Assembly: GCF_036195325.1 (NCBI RefSeq)
Contig: NZ_CP108101.1
Coordinates: 744,001-808,000 of the forward strand
Length of the DNA: 64,000 nt
Source: Streptomyces sp. NBC_00234
GTDB lineage: Bacteria; Actinomycetota; Actinomycetes; Streptomycetales; Streptomycetaceae
Direction of reading: 5' to 3'
Position numbers and translations under genes: made by a program. Numbering within the stretch: position 1 is the stretch's first letter; the number at the start of each line of letters is the position of its first letter. This document shows, piece by piece, positions 52,349 through 62,380 of the stretch. The notes beneath the pieces were generated by a model that worked only from the letters and a program-made list of their open reading frames with translations, made no database searches and was not told the origin of the DNA.

Positions 52349-52556
52349 AGGTGTGCTCCAGGAAGGAAGGGATCTTGGTGATGAGCAGCCTGACCAATTC
52401 CCCGGCGCCACGGGGGCGTGTGGGCTGGCGACTGGGCGTCATGACGCAATCCCGTCAGGGCGCGCGGGCGTCGTACGGGGCGCGGCCGTGCCCTGCCGCG
52501 CGGGCGCCGGAGGGGGGTGGTGTGAGGCCGGTTCGTGCCATGACGACACTGGAGTC

Positions 52557-53513
52557 ATGTCCTCCGATCCCGGAATACCCTCGTGGCCGGCTGCCGGGCG
52601 TCCGTCGCCCTCCCCGACGTACCCCCCGGGCGCCGACGATCCCGACCCTTCGCTGCGTTCCTCTTTCGTCCGGTTGCAGGAGGATCTGCGCAGGGCCGAA
52701 GCGTCGTTGACGCGGATGCTCGACGAGCGGCTGCCCGAGCAGATCGGTGAGCAGGGGCAGCGGATCGAGTTCTGGGAGGGGCGCGAGGCGCAGGCGCGCG
52801 GACTGTACGCGTTGGAGTACGGGGCGCGTACCTCGCTGCTCGTCTTCCAGTCGGGGGCGAACACGGTTGCCCCCGTACCGACAACGCTGTCGGAGGACGA
52901 GGCTTCCGACGCGGCCGAGCAGCTTTCCGGACGGGACACCGGAGGGACGGCCGGGCTGACGCCGCTCGCCCCGCAGCCCGACGCGAAAGCCGACGCGGAC
53001 ACCGATGGGGCTCCCGAGGCCGAGGAGGCGTGGGTGCCGCTCCATACCGGCAATCCCCACGCCACCTACCGCGTCGTCGTGGACAGCGCGTTTCTCACGG
53101 AGCCCGCTGCGCTGCGCGCGCTGGACGAACGGCTGGCGGCGGGTCATCAGGTCCGTGTGGTCGACCATCCGTTGCGGAAGATGGTCGTCGCCGACGGCGA
53201 GACGGGCGTGATGCAGGTGGAGCCGGGCCGCTCCATGGTGCTGAGGGCTCCGATGGTGCTGCTCGCGACCGAGCTGTTCGAGTCGGTATGGCGCCGTTCC
53301 CGGCCCTACCTGCCCGAGGAGGGCGACCTGGATCCGATGGACCGGAGGATCCTGCAGTTGATGCTGTCCGGGCTGACCGACGCCGCGGCGGCGCACCAGC
53401 TCGGTACCTCGCCGCGCACGCTCCAGCGCCGCCTCCGCTCCCTGATGGACGCGTCCGGGGTCTCCTCACGCGTCCAGCTCGGCTGGTACGCGATGCGCAA
53501 CAACTGGGTATGA
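52557..53513 (+). CDS. LuxR-type transcriptional regulator with PLD-like middle domain
   Basis: 318 aa. An N-terminal helical region (SSFVRLQEDLRRAEASLTRMLDE) is followed by a low-complexity acidic linker, a PLD/TrmB-like domain (VRVVDHPLRKMVVADGETGVM, then LFESVWRRSRP) and a C-terminal LuxR-type helix-turn-helix (LDPMDRRILQLMLSGLTDAAAAHQLGTSPRTLQRRL). The PLD motif is degenerate: the His of HxK is missing and only Lys and Asp remain, so a ligand-sensing rather than catalytic role is likely. It shares architecture and the FESVW motif with the regulator at 62827. It sits between two subtilase genes and divergent to the first, so it probably regulates these proteases. The start is ATG 52557; GGAG is only 2 nt upstream, so the start is less certain. 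Confidence 0.85.
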   Translation: MSSDPGIPSWPAAGRPSPSPTYPPGADDPDPSLRSSFVRLQEDLRRAEASLTRMLDERLPEQIGEQGQRIEFWEGREAQARGLYALEYGARTSLLVFQSGANTVAPVPTTLSEDEASDAAEQLSGRDTGGTAGLTPLAPQPDAKADADTDGAPEAEEAWVPLHTGNPHATYRVVVDSAFLTEPAALRALDERLAAGHQVRVVDHPLRKMVVADGETGVMQVEPGRSMVLRAPMVLLATELFESVWRRSRPYLPEEGDLDPMDRRILQLMLSGLTDAAAAHQLGTSPRTLQRRLRSLMDASGVSSRVQLGWYAMRNNWV

Positions 53514-53516
53514 CGA

Positions 53517-53553
53517 CGGCCTGCCCCCGCGCGGTGTGGGCGGGGGCAGGCCG
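53517..53553. terminator. Bidirectional terminator between regulator and second subtilase
   Basis: Perfect 14-bp stem CGGCCTGCCCCCGC / GCGGGGGCAGGCCG with a 9-base loop, between the convergent ends of the regulator (53513) and the subtilase (53565). Confidence 0.85.
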
Positions 53554-53564
53554 GGCCGGGGTCG

Positions 53565-56500
53565 TCACATCCGGCTGACGAAGTCGTCCAGCGTCAGGCC
53601 GCGCAGCCGCTTCACCGGGTCGGTGTAGCGGTCGGCCATGGAGTTCTGGCGGAGGTAGTTCCGCACCACCCAGTTCAGGTCCTGGGCGTCGACCGTGCCG
53701 TCGTGGTCGATGTCGGCCGAGCGGGTGTCCGTACCGCGGGCCTCGTACACGGCGGCTGCGTCGCGGACGTCGATGACGTCGTCGCCGTTGACGTCACCGG
53801 CGACCAGCGTCGCCGGCGAGCCGGCGCCCGTCCCCGCCAAGCCCCAACTCCCGCGCAGGGCGAGGTCGATGTCCTCGGTCCATCCGAAGTGTCCGGGAAC
53901 GGCCACCTGGAACCGGTACGGCCGCTCGTCGGGCTCGAGGCCACCGGCCGACATCCTGGCCGCCTTGTCGGCCGTCAGCGTCTGCCGCGTGCCGTCGGGG
54001 GCGGTGAGGCTCGCCTCGATGCCGTCGAGGCCGTAGTCCCGGGCCGCGTCGTAGCTGTAGCCCTCGGTCAGCAGCGCCTCGGCGGCGGGGCGTGCGCTGA
54101 AGGTGGACTTCGGGTTGAGCATCCGGACGGAGCCGTAGAACTGGATGTTCAGCGGCACGGTGGTGCCCGCGGTGTCCACGGCACGGGTGGTGCCGGTGTT
54201 GAGGCCGGCCGACGCCGTCCAGTGGTCGCCCGTCACCTCGTACGTCACCTTCAGCAGCGGCATCGAGTCACCGGTCAGGCCCTCGGCGTCGGAGACGTCG
54301 AAGGAGACCGTGCGGTACGAGGAGGCTCCGGCCGAGACGTCGGTGGTCCGGATCTCGGACGGCCCGTGGGCGGCGAGCTCGGCGGTCGGCTCGATGCCGA
54401 CGAGCTTCACGTTCCGGTCGTCGTAGCGGATCTGGGAGGTGTACGACTTCCACCGGTCCAGGTGGTGCGCGGTCAGGGTGTAGGTGACCCGGTCCCCGGC
54501 CCGCGCGGCGGGCCGGTCCGCCGCGCCCACGACGTACGGCAGGCCCTTCTTCATCAGGTTCAGCACCCGCACGTCGCCGATGTTGCCCGCGGCGTCGGTG
54601 GGCCAGAGCTTGAGGTACGTGGTGGGCGGGCCCGCGGGCAGATCGAACCGGGCGCTCACGGTGCCCTCGGCGTCTGCGGCCGTGTGACCCGTGGGGGCGT
54701 TGGGGCTGTAGACGGAGTGGTAAAGGATGTTGTCGTCCTGGCCGATGTCGAGGCCCGCGGCACGGATCGCGTCGGTCTCACCGTCGCGAAGGGTGCCGCC
54801 GACGGTGAACGACGTGGCATCGGCGGGGCGTTCGACGACCACGGGGCGGGACGGGTCCCATGCGCCGTACGCGTCCTCGTAGGAGGGCGCCTTGGAATCG
54901 ACGTAGACGTCCCGCATCTCGGTGTGCGCGGTGCCCTGGGCGTCGGTGCCCACGATGCGCAGCTTGTAGGCGCCGTCGTCCATCCAGCGGCCACGCGGGT
55001 CGACGGGAGTGCCGGAGCTGCCGGTCAGCGGGTAGTACCAGGCTCCGACGGTGACCGGACCGTAGAGGACGCCTTCGGTCAGGCCGGACGTGTTGACACC
55101 GCCGACGTACCCGAGGTCCTTGCCGTCCTTGTCGGCGAGGAACACCTCGACGGTGCGCAGCTGCCCGGCCATCGTGAAGTCGAACTGTGCCGCGCCGCCT
55201 CCGACGGCGCCCTCGGCCGAGAAGCGGGCCGTGGAGAGCACCGGCTTCGTCATGTCGACCTCGGAGAAGCCCGAGGCGGCCACGCGCATCCCGAAGGGCA
55301 CGCGCAGAGGATGAAGCCCCGTGCCCCGGACGGGAGTCAGGGTCAGGTGACCCTCGTAGTAACCGGCGGGGGCGTTCGCGGGGACGTGCAGGGCCGTGCG
55401 GACCGTCGCCTTTCCGCGAGCCCCGACGGTGACACGCCCGTCCGTCGTCAGCGTGATACCGGCGGCTTCGGCGTCCCCTGACGTGCCGGATCCACGGGTG
55501 AACTCGGCGGCAGCGGTGTACGTGGCGGGCGCGCCGCTGTCGTTGACCAGGCGCAGCCCGTGGGTGCGCCTGGAGTCCTCGCCGAGCGGCAGCACGCCGA
55601 TGTCGAAGGCGCCGGTGGTGTGGTCGAGTTCGGACGGTGTGCCGTCGAGTTCGACGTACGGCGTCCGCGCGGGGACCCGGACCGAGACGCCTGCGTGCAC
55701 GGCCGCGTAAGGGTCGATGCCTCCGGCGCCCTCTTCGAAGACGCTGACCTTGCCCGGCAGCGGGTGCGCGGTGTTCATCAGCGACGTCTTGATGTCGTCG
55801 GGGGTGAGGCGGGGGTCGCTCTGGAGCAGCAGGGCGGCGGCTCCGGCCACGTACGGCGCGGCCATGGAGGTGCCGCTGAGGCGGGCGTAGGCGTAGGTGT
55901 AGTCGCCGGTCTCCGGTGCCACAGTGTCGGCCGGCACGGAGGACAGCACGCTGACCCCGGGGGCGGTGACCTCGGGCTTGATCGCACCGGTGCCGTACGC
56001 GGGGCCGCGCGAGCTGAAGTCGGCCAGGGAGCCGTCGCCGAGGGCGAACGACCCGGCCGGAGCGAAGGATAGGCGAGCGGTGCCGTCGGCGGTTCCGGCG
56101 GCCAGTTCGGCGCCGTCGGCCGCGGTGAGCGAGAAGGCGGGAACGTAGGCCGCGTTCTCGCCGATGTAGTGCGGGATGTGGCCTTCGTCGGCGTTGTCGT
56201 TGACGAGGAGGACGGCCACGGCTCCCTTGGTCCGCGCGCGCCGCACCTTCTCGTCGAGGCTGATGCCGCCGCGGCGCATCAGGACGGCCTTGCCGGTGAC
56301 GTCCTTGCCGGTGTACCCGGCGGCGCTGCCGGTGCCGACGTCGGCCACGGCGTAGGTGTCCCGTACGAGGGTGTCGAGTGCGTCGCCGTAGGGCTGGGCG
56401 AGCAGTCTGCCCTCGGTTCTCGCCGTGCCTGCGGCCAGCGTGTACGACGGGAGTGTCATCGGGTCGGCGTGCGCGCCGACGGTGAGCGGCAGGGCGGCGG

Positions 56501-57713
56501 CGCCGGGGGTGCCGAGGGTGTTCGCCTTCGGCCCGCTGTTGCCCGCGGCGATGACGGTGGTGACGCCGGCGAGGACGAGGTTGTCGGCGGCGACCGACTG
56601 GGGGGTGAGCGGGTCGTTGACCGCTGCGCCGAGCGACATGTTGACGACGTCCATGCCGTCGGCTGCGGCCCGGTCCATCGCGGCGATGATGTCGCTGGTG
56701 TTCCCCCGGCCGTAGGGGCCGAGCACCCGGTACGCGTACACGGAGGCGTCCGGCGCGAGCCCGTGTGCGGCGCGCTCCTTCGACGTCGCGCCGCGGCCGG
56801 CGACGATGCCCGCGACATGGGTGCCGTGCTCGGTGTAGTACGTCGCGCCCTGGTTGGTCTCGGCCTGGCCGGACGCCTTCCAGTCGGCGTACGTGGTCTC
56901 CATCGGATCGGCGTCGTCGTCGACGAAGTCGTGGCCGCCGGCGTAGGCCGTCCTGAGGTCGGGGTGGCGGTAGTCGATGCCGGTGTCGATGACGCCGACC
57001 TTGACGCCCTTGCCGGTGACACCTTCGTCGTGCAGGCGAGCGATGCCGGTCGCGACGGCACCGCTGTCAGCGGGACGTGGGGCGGTCTGCACCGTGCCCT
57101 CGGCGACAGTGGCGCCGGCCGCTTCCGGGTCGGCGAGCGCCTTCACCTCGGCGTCCGGCCACACGGCCTCGACCTCGTCGTGCTCCAGCAGCTCGGCGAC
57201 CCGGTTGCCGGGCAGACTCAGGCTCACGCCGTCGAAGCTGCGGGTGTAACTGCGGCGCACGCGCGGCGCGGCAGGCCCGTCGCCGGACTTCTTCCCCGCG
57301 GTGCTGCCACCTGCCTCCGGGAACATCTCCCCCAGTGCGCTGCGGAATTCGGCGTGGGACTTCTTGACCGCGTCCTGCGCGTCGGCGTCGCTGAGGCTGC
57401 GCCCCTCGGCCGCGGCGAGGAGGCGGGCCGCGTGTGCGGGCGGCGTACGCAGCTGCACGATCACGTCGACGGGCTCGGTGGAGCGCAGCGCGGCGGCGTC
57501 GGTGACGTGCAGGCCGCCCAGGTCCAGGGTGGCCATCCGGTGGAGGGCCTGGATCTCCTGGCCGTCGAGGGAGGCCAGCACCTCGCGTGCGGTCGCCGTG
57601 CCCTCCTCCGAGGGCTGCGTGGCCGCTGCCGCGGGTGTCGCGGCTGTCAGGGTGGCGAGCACGGTGGCAGCGGCTGTCATGACGAGGCGTATTCGCCCCG
57701 GGTGTTGCGTCAT
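53565..57713 (-). CDS. Secreted subtilase with PA insert and C-terminal cohesin-like and dockerin-like modules
   Basis: 1382 aa. The ATG at 57711-57713 has AAGGA close upstream and starts a signal peptide (MTQHPGRIRLVMTAAATVLATL...AAA). Catalytic residues: Asp in VGVIDTGIDYRHPDL (~244), His in TEHGTHVAGIVAG (~298) and Ser in SGTSMAAPYVAG (~615). The wide His-Ser gap is filled by a PA domain (KGAVAVLLVNDNADEGHIPHY). Fibronectin-like repeats follow. Near the end is a cohesin-like beta module (YTSQIRYDDRNVKLVGIEP ... LLKVTYEVTGD), then a dockerin type I-like pair of calcium loops (DVNGDDVIDVRDAAAVY and DIDHDGTVDAQDLNWVV). It is probably an extracellular protease with protein- or polymer-binding tail modules. 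It is divergent from the third subtilase at 58021. Confidence 0.94.
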   Translation of the reverse strand: MTQHPGRIRLVMTAAATVLATLTAATPAAAATQPSEEGTATAREVLASLDGQEIQALHRMATLDLGGLHVTDAAALRSTEPVDVIVQLRTPPAHAARLLAAAEGRSLSDADAQDAVKKSHAEFRSALGEMFPEAGGSTAGKKSGDGPAAPRVRRSYTRSFDGVSLSLPGNRVAELLEHDEVEAVWPDAEVKALADPEAAGATVAEGTVQTAPRPADSGAVATGIARLHDEGVTGKGVKVGVIDTGIDYRHPDLRTAYAGGHDFVDDDADPMETTYADWKASGQAETNQGATYYTEHGTHVAGIVAGRGATSKERAAHGLAPDASVYAYRVLGPYGRGNTSDIIAAMDRAAADGMDVVNMSLGAAVNDPLTPQSVAADNLVLAGVTTVIAAGNSGPKANTLGTPGAAALPLTVGAHADPMTLPSYTLAAGTARTEGRLLAQPYGDALDTLVRDTYAVADVGTGSAAGYTGKDVTGKAVLMRRGGISLDEKVRRARTKGAVAVLLVNDNADEGHIPHYIGENAAYVPAFSLTAADGAELAAGTADGTARLSFAPAGSFALGDGSLADFSSRGPAYGTGAIKPEVTAPGVSVLSSVPADTVAPETGDYTYAYARLSGTSMAAPYVAGAAALLLQSDPRLTPDDIKTSLMNTAHPLPGKVSVFEEGAGGIDPYAAVHAGVSVRVPARTPYVELDGTPSELDHTTGAFDIGVLPLGEDSRRTHGLRLVNDSGAPATYTAAAEFTRGSGTSGDAEAAGITLTTDGRVTVGARGKATVRTALHVPANAPAGYYEGHLTLTPVRGTGLHPLRVPFGMRVAASGFSEVDMTKPVLSTARFSAEGAVGGGAAQFDFTMAGQLRTVEVFLADKDGKDLGYVGGVNTSGLTEGVLYGPVTVGAWYYPLTGSSGTPVDPRGRWMDDGAYKLRIVGTDAQGTAHTEMRDVYVDSKAPSYEDAYGAWDPSRPVVVERPADATSFTVGGTLRDGETDAIRAAGLDIGQDDNILYHSVYSPNAPTGHTAADAEGTVSARFDLPAGPPTTYLKLWPTDAAGNIGDVRVLNLMKKGLPYVVGAADRPAARAGDRVTYTLTAHHLDRWKSYTSQIRYDDRNVKLVGIEPTAELAAHGPSEIRTTDVSAGASSYRTVSFDVSDAEGLTGDSMPLLKVTYEVTGDHWTASAGLNTGTTRAVDTAGTTVPLNIQFYGSVRMLNPKSTFSARPAAEALLTEGYSYDAARDYGLDGIEASLTAPDGTRQTLTADKAARMSAGGLEPDERPYRFQVAVPGHFGWTEDIDLALRGSWGLAGTGAGSPATLVAGDVNGDDVIDVRDAAAVYEARGTDTRSADIDHDGTVDAQDLNWVVRNYLRQNSMADRYTDPVKRLRGLTLDDFVSRM

Positions 57714-58020
57714 TGGTTCCTTGGCTCCGCTCAGGACGGGAACGGTACTGCCCGCCGCGCCGTCGGGCGGGAAGCCGGCATCGTACGAGCATCGACGAGC
57801 CGCTGACCAGCGGGAAGGCGATCCGCTGGCGAGAGTGCGCCGTGGCGCCGACTCGCCATCCGCCGGGCTCCGTGCCGCGGCCCGCGGCACGGACCGGCAG
57901 ACGCCGGGGCCCGGTTGACGACTTCACGCCGTGTCGGACACCCGCCATCCGTCTCCGCTGCGCCGGCCCGCCCGGCTCGGCCAACGTGGCCCTGAACTCC
58001 CCCTCACCGAAAGGCAACCC
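57714..58020. promoter_or_regulatory. Divergent intergenic region between two subtilase genes
   Basis: 307 bp separating the start codons of two divergent subtilase genes; it must hold promoters for both. I could not pick a convincing -10/-35 pair or operator. SD sites at both ends (AAGGA towards 57713, AAAGG towards 58021) fix the starts. Confidence 0.45.
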
Positions 58021-61000
58021 ATGCCCCGCTCCCACCCGCTCCGCAGACCGCGGCTCACCGCCGCCGTCCTCGCGGCCGGTCTGACGGGCTCACTGCTGAG
58101 CCTGTCGGCGCTCCCTGCCCAGGCGGCCGACGTGCCGCAACCGCTGGGTACGGCCGTCGCCGACTCCCCCAAGGGGCCGCCGGGTTCGGCGCGCGACAAG
58201 CTGGGCTCGCACGACCGCTCCCTGTTGCAGAAGGCGGAGAGCAAGAAGGAGAAGACGGTCACCCTCCTGCTGGCCACCGGTGCGGGCGACACCGAGAAGC
58301 TGCGCGCCGAGGTCGCCGACATCGGCGGCCACGTAGGCAGGTTCGCCGACGCGCTCGGCTATGTGCGTGCCACCGTGCCCACCGGGAAGGTCACCGCGCT
58401 CGCCGCGCTGGCCTCGGTCCGCGCCGTCGACCTCGGTGAAACATTCGAGCTCCCCGATCCGTCCCCGGTCACGGAGCAGGACAGGAAGAACGGGGCCAGG
58501 AAAAGCGGGAACACGGCCGCCGAAGGCGGCGGCCCGGCCGCGCCCGGCAAGAACACCCCGGCGGACAACCCGTACCTGCCCACCGGCGAGATCGGCGCCA
58601 CCGACTTCACCGAGGACCACCCCGGGTGGGACGGCCGCGAGGTGACGATCGGGATCCTCGACACCGGCGTCGACCCGTCGCACCCCGCGCTGCGCACCAC
58701 CACGACGGGCGATCCGAAGATCCAGGACTGGGTCACCGCGACCGACCCGGTCGGCGACGCCGACCCGACCTGGCTCGAGATGCGCATCAAGGCGACCGCC
58801 AAGAACGGGACGTTCCGGTACGGCGGCATCGACTGGAAGGCGCCCGACGGCGACTACACGTTCCAGATCTTCGAGGAGGGCGGGACCTGGGGCAGTGAAC
58901 TCGCCGGTGACGTGAACCGTGACGGCGACTACAAGGACGCCTTCGGTGTCCTGTACCGCACGTCGGACCACACCGTCTGGGTGGACGCCGACCTCGATCA
59001 CACCTTCGGTGACGGCGACGTCGTCGAGCCGTACGCGCAGAGCGGCACGTGGGGCACGTTCGGTACCGACGACCCGGACACCGCGGTGAACGAGTCGATG
59101 GCGTTCACCGTCGAGCACCGCGACGACGTCGACCTGTCGCCACGCGGCGGCTCCAGTGTCGGCAAGACCGCCGACTTCGTGAACATCGGCATCGTCTCCG
59201 GCGCGCACGGCACCCACGTCGCCGGCATCGCCGCGGGCAACGGCCTGTTCGGCGGAGAGATGGACGGAGCGGCGCCGGGTGCGCGCGTCATCTCCGAGCG
59301 CGTCTGTCTGTTCGCCTCCGGGTGCACCTCCTACGCCCTGGCCGAAGGCATGATCGACGTCGTCGTGGACAAGGGCGCGGACGTGGTCAACCTGTCGATC
59401 GGCGGACTGCCCACGCTCAACGACGGCAACAACGTGCGGGCCGTTCTGTACAACCGGCTGATCGAGGACTACGGCGTCCAGATCGTGTCGTCGGCGGGCA
59501 ACGACGGCCCGGGCATGAACACCGTCTCCGACCCCGCCGTCGCCGACAAGGTGATCGCGGTGGGCGCCTCGGTCAGCAGGGAGACCTGGTGGGCCGACTA
59601 CGGCTCGCAGGTGCGGGACCGCCAGTCGCTGTTCCCGTTCTCCGCACGCGGTCCGCGCGAGGACGGCGGCATGAAGCCCGAGATCGTCGCCCCGGGCGCA
59701 GCCGTCTCGGCGATACCGACCTGGCTGCCGGGCGAGGGCGTACCGCAGACCGGTTACGAACTTCCTTCGGGATACGGCATGTTCAACGGTACGTCGATGT
59801 CCTCGCCGCAGGCGGCCGGCGCAGTGGCGCTGTTGCTGTCCTCGGCTGCCGACGCCGGGGTGAAGGTGACGCCGGCGGCGCTGCGCACGGCGCTCAGCAG
59901 CTCGGCCCGCCATCTCGACGACCAGCCCGCGTACGCGCAGGGCGCCGGTCTGATCTCCGTGCCCGGTGCGTGGAAGCTGCTCGCGAAGCAGCTCCGGCCC
60001 ACGGCCTACGCCGTCGAGGCGCCGGTGTGCGGCGTGCTCGCGCCGCTGCTCGCCACCCCGAAGGCGGGAGCCGGCATCTACAACCGCTGTGCCCCCGGCG
60101 ACGGCGGCCAGACCGTGCACCGTCCCAGGAACTACGACATCGAGCTGACCCGCACGGGAGCCGGCAGCGGCGTGGCCGAGCTCTCGTGGCTGGGCAACGA
60201 CGGCACGTTCGACGCCCCGCGCTCGGTGCGGCTGGCCGAGGGCAGGCCGACCGAGGTCACGGTGCGCGCGCACGCGAAGTCCGCGGGCGCCCACTCGGCG
60301 CTGCTGCGCGTCGACGACCCGGCAACGCCCGGAATCGACCGGCTCGTTCCGGTCACCGTCGTGGCCGCCGCCGCCCCGGCGAAGCCGTCGTACGCCGTGT
60401 CCGACAAGGGCGCGGTGGACCGCAACGCGACGCGGTCGGTGTTCGTGGCCGTTCCCGAGGGCGCCGCGGCACTCACGGTCGGCCTGAGCGGCGTCGCCGA
60501 GGGCAGCCAGACCCGCTTCCTGGCGATCGACCCGCAGGGCAAGCCGGCGGAGGACACCGGGGTCGCCCGCTGCTACACCAACTACTCGGACGCGAAGGAC
60601 TGCGACCCGGCCTCGCGCACGTACGAGCAGCCGATGCCGGGCGTCTGGGAGTTCGAGGTGGAGGCGCGGCGTACGTCGCCGGTCCTGGAGAACCCGTTCC
60701 GTCTGGACGCCACCGTACTGGGCGCACGCTTCGACGAGCCGTCCTCGGTGATCGAGGAGGCCGCGCTGCACGCCCCCGCCGAGAAGTCCTTCACGGCGGT
60801 CAACCTGTTCGCTCCCGTGACCGCTCACGCCGTGGGCGGTTCCCTGGGCGCGCTGGCCCAGGCCACGCCGACGCTGGGCGACCAGCAGATGACCGGCAAG
60901 ACGGTGACGGTGCCGCGGGACGCGACCCGTCTGGAGGTGTCGATGGGCAACGCCTCCGACCCGGACGCCGACCTGGACCTGTATCTGATCGCGCAGTCCG

Positions 61001-62310
61001 GCGCGCTCGTCGCCTCGTCGACGAACGGCGGCGCGCGTGAGTCCCTGACGGTGAAGGACCCCGCGCCGGGGTACTACCTGCTCTACATCGCGGGCACCGA
61101 CGTGCCCTCCGGGAGCACCACCTTCGACATCCAGGACACGATGTTCTCCGCGTCGCTCGGCTCGGTGACCGTGGACGAGGGCGCCCCGGTGCGTCTGGAG
61201 CCCGGCGAGTCGGCGAAGGTCGGCGGCCGGCTGGTTCCCGCCGCGGTGCCGCCCGCGGGCAAGCGTCTGGTGGGCCGGTTCTCGCTGGCCACCGAGGAAG
61301 GCACGGCACTGGGCAGCGCGGACGTGCTGCTCGGCAGGGTGACGCAGCCGCAGGCCGAGGTCACCGGCTGGTTCGGTCCCGCCGTCGGCATGAGCCTGGA
61401 CGACACCGGCCGGGTCGCGGGCTCCCAGCAGGTGTCCGGCAAGGGCCGGCCGGTCCGCTGGGACGCGGAGCACGGCGTCGAGTTCGTCGAGAACGCGGAC
61501 GCGCGAGACGGCCACGTGCTGAACCAGAGCCGGTCGGGCGGGCACGCCGTCGGCCAGCTGACCCTCGCGGAGGGTACGCGGGCCGCCGTGTGGGACGCGG
61601 ACGGCAAGCTCACCGCACTGCCGCTGCCCGACTGGGAGGCGTACAGCTTCGCGCGGGCCTTCGCCGTCAACGACCGTGGCACGGTGGTCGGCAACGCGAC
61701 CGGCTACATCAAGGACCCGGCGACCGGCCGCAGCCTCCAGGTGAACGACCCCTTCGTGTGGACGGCGGAGGGCGGCTTCCGCAAGCTGGCGCACCTGACC
61801 GACCGCCGTACGCTGACCGAGCCGGTCGCCCTCAGCGACTCCGGTGAGGCGGTCGGGCACTCGTCCGTGAACGGCGTGCGACACGCCGTACGGTGGGACG
61901 CCGACGGCACCATCACCGATCTCGGTGTGCTGCCGGGGATGGCCGACAGCACCGCCAGGTCGGTCAACGCCTCGGGCGTGATCGTCGGCACCAGCGGCGA
62001 CGACGCGTTCGTCCTCAAGCCCGGCGGCACGATGACCCGGCTGCCCGACTACGGGTTCGACGCGAAGGCGCTGAGTGTGAACGACGCCGGCTGGGTCAGT
62101 GGCACCGTGGAACGCGAGCCGGAGGTCGAGACCGCCGTGGTGTGGGACCCCGAGGGCCGTATGTACGACCTGAAGGCGATGGTCGATTCGACCCGCTGGG
62201 TCCCGCTGGAGGGCATCGGCGTCAACAACCGCGGTGAGGTGGCGTTCTACGCCATGGACCGTGAGGCGCAGGGCGGAACGAGAATCGTGCTGGCCAAGCT
62301 GCCCGTCTGA
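58021..62310 (+). CDS. Secreted subtilase with tripeptidyl-peptidase II-like insertion and HAF repeats
   Basis: 1429 aa. The ATG is preceded by AAAGG at 7 nt and starts a signal peptide (MPRSHPLRRPRLTAAVLAAGL...AQA). Asp is in ILDTGVDPSHPAL (~214), His in GAHGTHVAGIAAGNG (~397) and Ser in NGTSMSSPQAAG (~590). The Asp-His distance of ~183 residues, versus ~35 in ordinary subtilisins, resembles tripeptidyl-peptidase II. Part of the insertion reads like an acidic Ca-binding segment (DVNRDGDYKDAFG, DADLDHTFGDGD). The C-terminus holds several HAF-type extracellular repeats (FAVNDRGTVVGNA, ALSDSGEAVGHSS, SVNASGVIVGTSG, GVNNRGEVAF), which form beta-propeller-like repeats. Tandem terminators follow. 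TPPII-like exopeptidase activity is only suggested. Confidence 0.94.
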   Translation: MPRSHPLRRPRLTAAVLAAGLTGSLLSLSALPAQAADVPQPLGTAVADSPKGPPGSARDKLGSHDRSLLQKAESKKEKTVTLLLATGAGDTEKLRAEVADIGGHVGRFADALGYVRATVPTGKVTALAALASVRAVDLGETFELPDPSPVTEQDRKNGARKSGNTAAEGGGPAAPGKNTPADNPYLPTGEIGATDFTEDHPGWDGREVTIGILDTGVDPSHPALRTTTTGDPKIQDWVTATDPVGDADPTWLEMRIKATAKNGTFRYGGIDWKAPDGDYTFQIFEEGGTWGSELAGDVNRDGDYKDAFGVLYRTSDHTVWVDADLDHTFGDGDVVEPYAQSGTWGTFGTDDPDTAVNESMAFTVEHRDDVDLSPRGGSSVGKTADFVNIGIVSGAHGTHVAGIAAGNGLFGGEMDGAAPGARVISERVCLFASGCTSYALAEGMIDVVVDKGADVVNLSIGGLPTLNDGNNVRAVLYNRLIEDYGVQIVSSAGNDGPGMNTVSDPAVADKVIAVGASVSRETWWADYGSQVRDRQSLFPFSARGPREDGGMKPEIVAPGAAVSAIPTWLPGEGVPQTGYELPSGYGMFNGTSMSSPQAAGAVALLLSSAADAGVKVTPAALRTALSSSARHLDDQPAYAQGAGLISVPGAWKLLAKQLRPTAYAVEAPVCGVLAPLLATPKAGAGIYNRCAPGDGGQTVHRPRNYDIELTRTGAGSGVAELSWLGNDGTFDAPRSVRLAEGRPTEVTVRAHAKSAGAHSALLRVDDPATPGIDRLVPVTVVAAAAPAKPSYAVSDKGAVDRNATRSVFVAVPEGAAALTVGLSGVAEGSQTRFLAIDPQGKPAEDTGVARCYTNYSDAKDCDPASRTYEQPMPGVWEFEVEARRTSPVLENPFRLDATVLGARFDEPSSVIEEAALHAPAEKSFTAVNLFAPVTAHAVGGSLGALAQATPTLGDQQMTGKTVTVPRDATRLEVSMGNASDPDADLDLYLIAQSGALVASSTNGGARESLTVKDPAPGYYLLYIAGTDVPSGSTTFDIQDTMFSASLGSVTVDEGAPVRLEPGESAKVGGRLVPAAVPPAGKRLVGRFSLATEEGTALGSADVLLGRVTQPQAEVTGWFGPAVGMSLDDTGRVAGSQQVSGKGRPVRWDAEHGVEFVENADARDGHVLNQSRSGGHAVGQLTLAEGTRAAVWDADGKLTALPLPDWEAYSFARAFAVNDRGTVVGNATGYIKDPATGRSLQVNDPFVWTAEGGFRKLAHLTDRRTLTEPVALSDSGEAVGHSSVNGVRHAVRWDADGTITDLGVLPGMADSTARSVNASGVIVGTSGDDAFVLKPGGTMTRLPDYGFDAKALSVNDAGWVSGTVEREPEVETAVVWDPEGRMYDLKAMVDSTRWVPLEGIGVNNRGEVAFYAMDREAQGGTRIVLAKLPV

Positions 62311-62331
62311 TCGTCCGCTCCACCCGTACGC

Positions 62332-62372
62332 GCGGCCCCCCGGCCCGGCCCTTACTCCGGGCGGGGGGCCGC
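62332..62372 (+). terminator. First terminator after the third subtilase
   Basis: GCGGCCCCCC-g-GCCCGG pairs with CCGGGC-GGGGGGCCGC: 16 bp with one bulged G, loop CCCTTACT. It starts 21 bases after the stop. Confidence 0.8.
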
Positions 62373-62380
62373 AACGCTGA

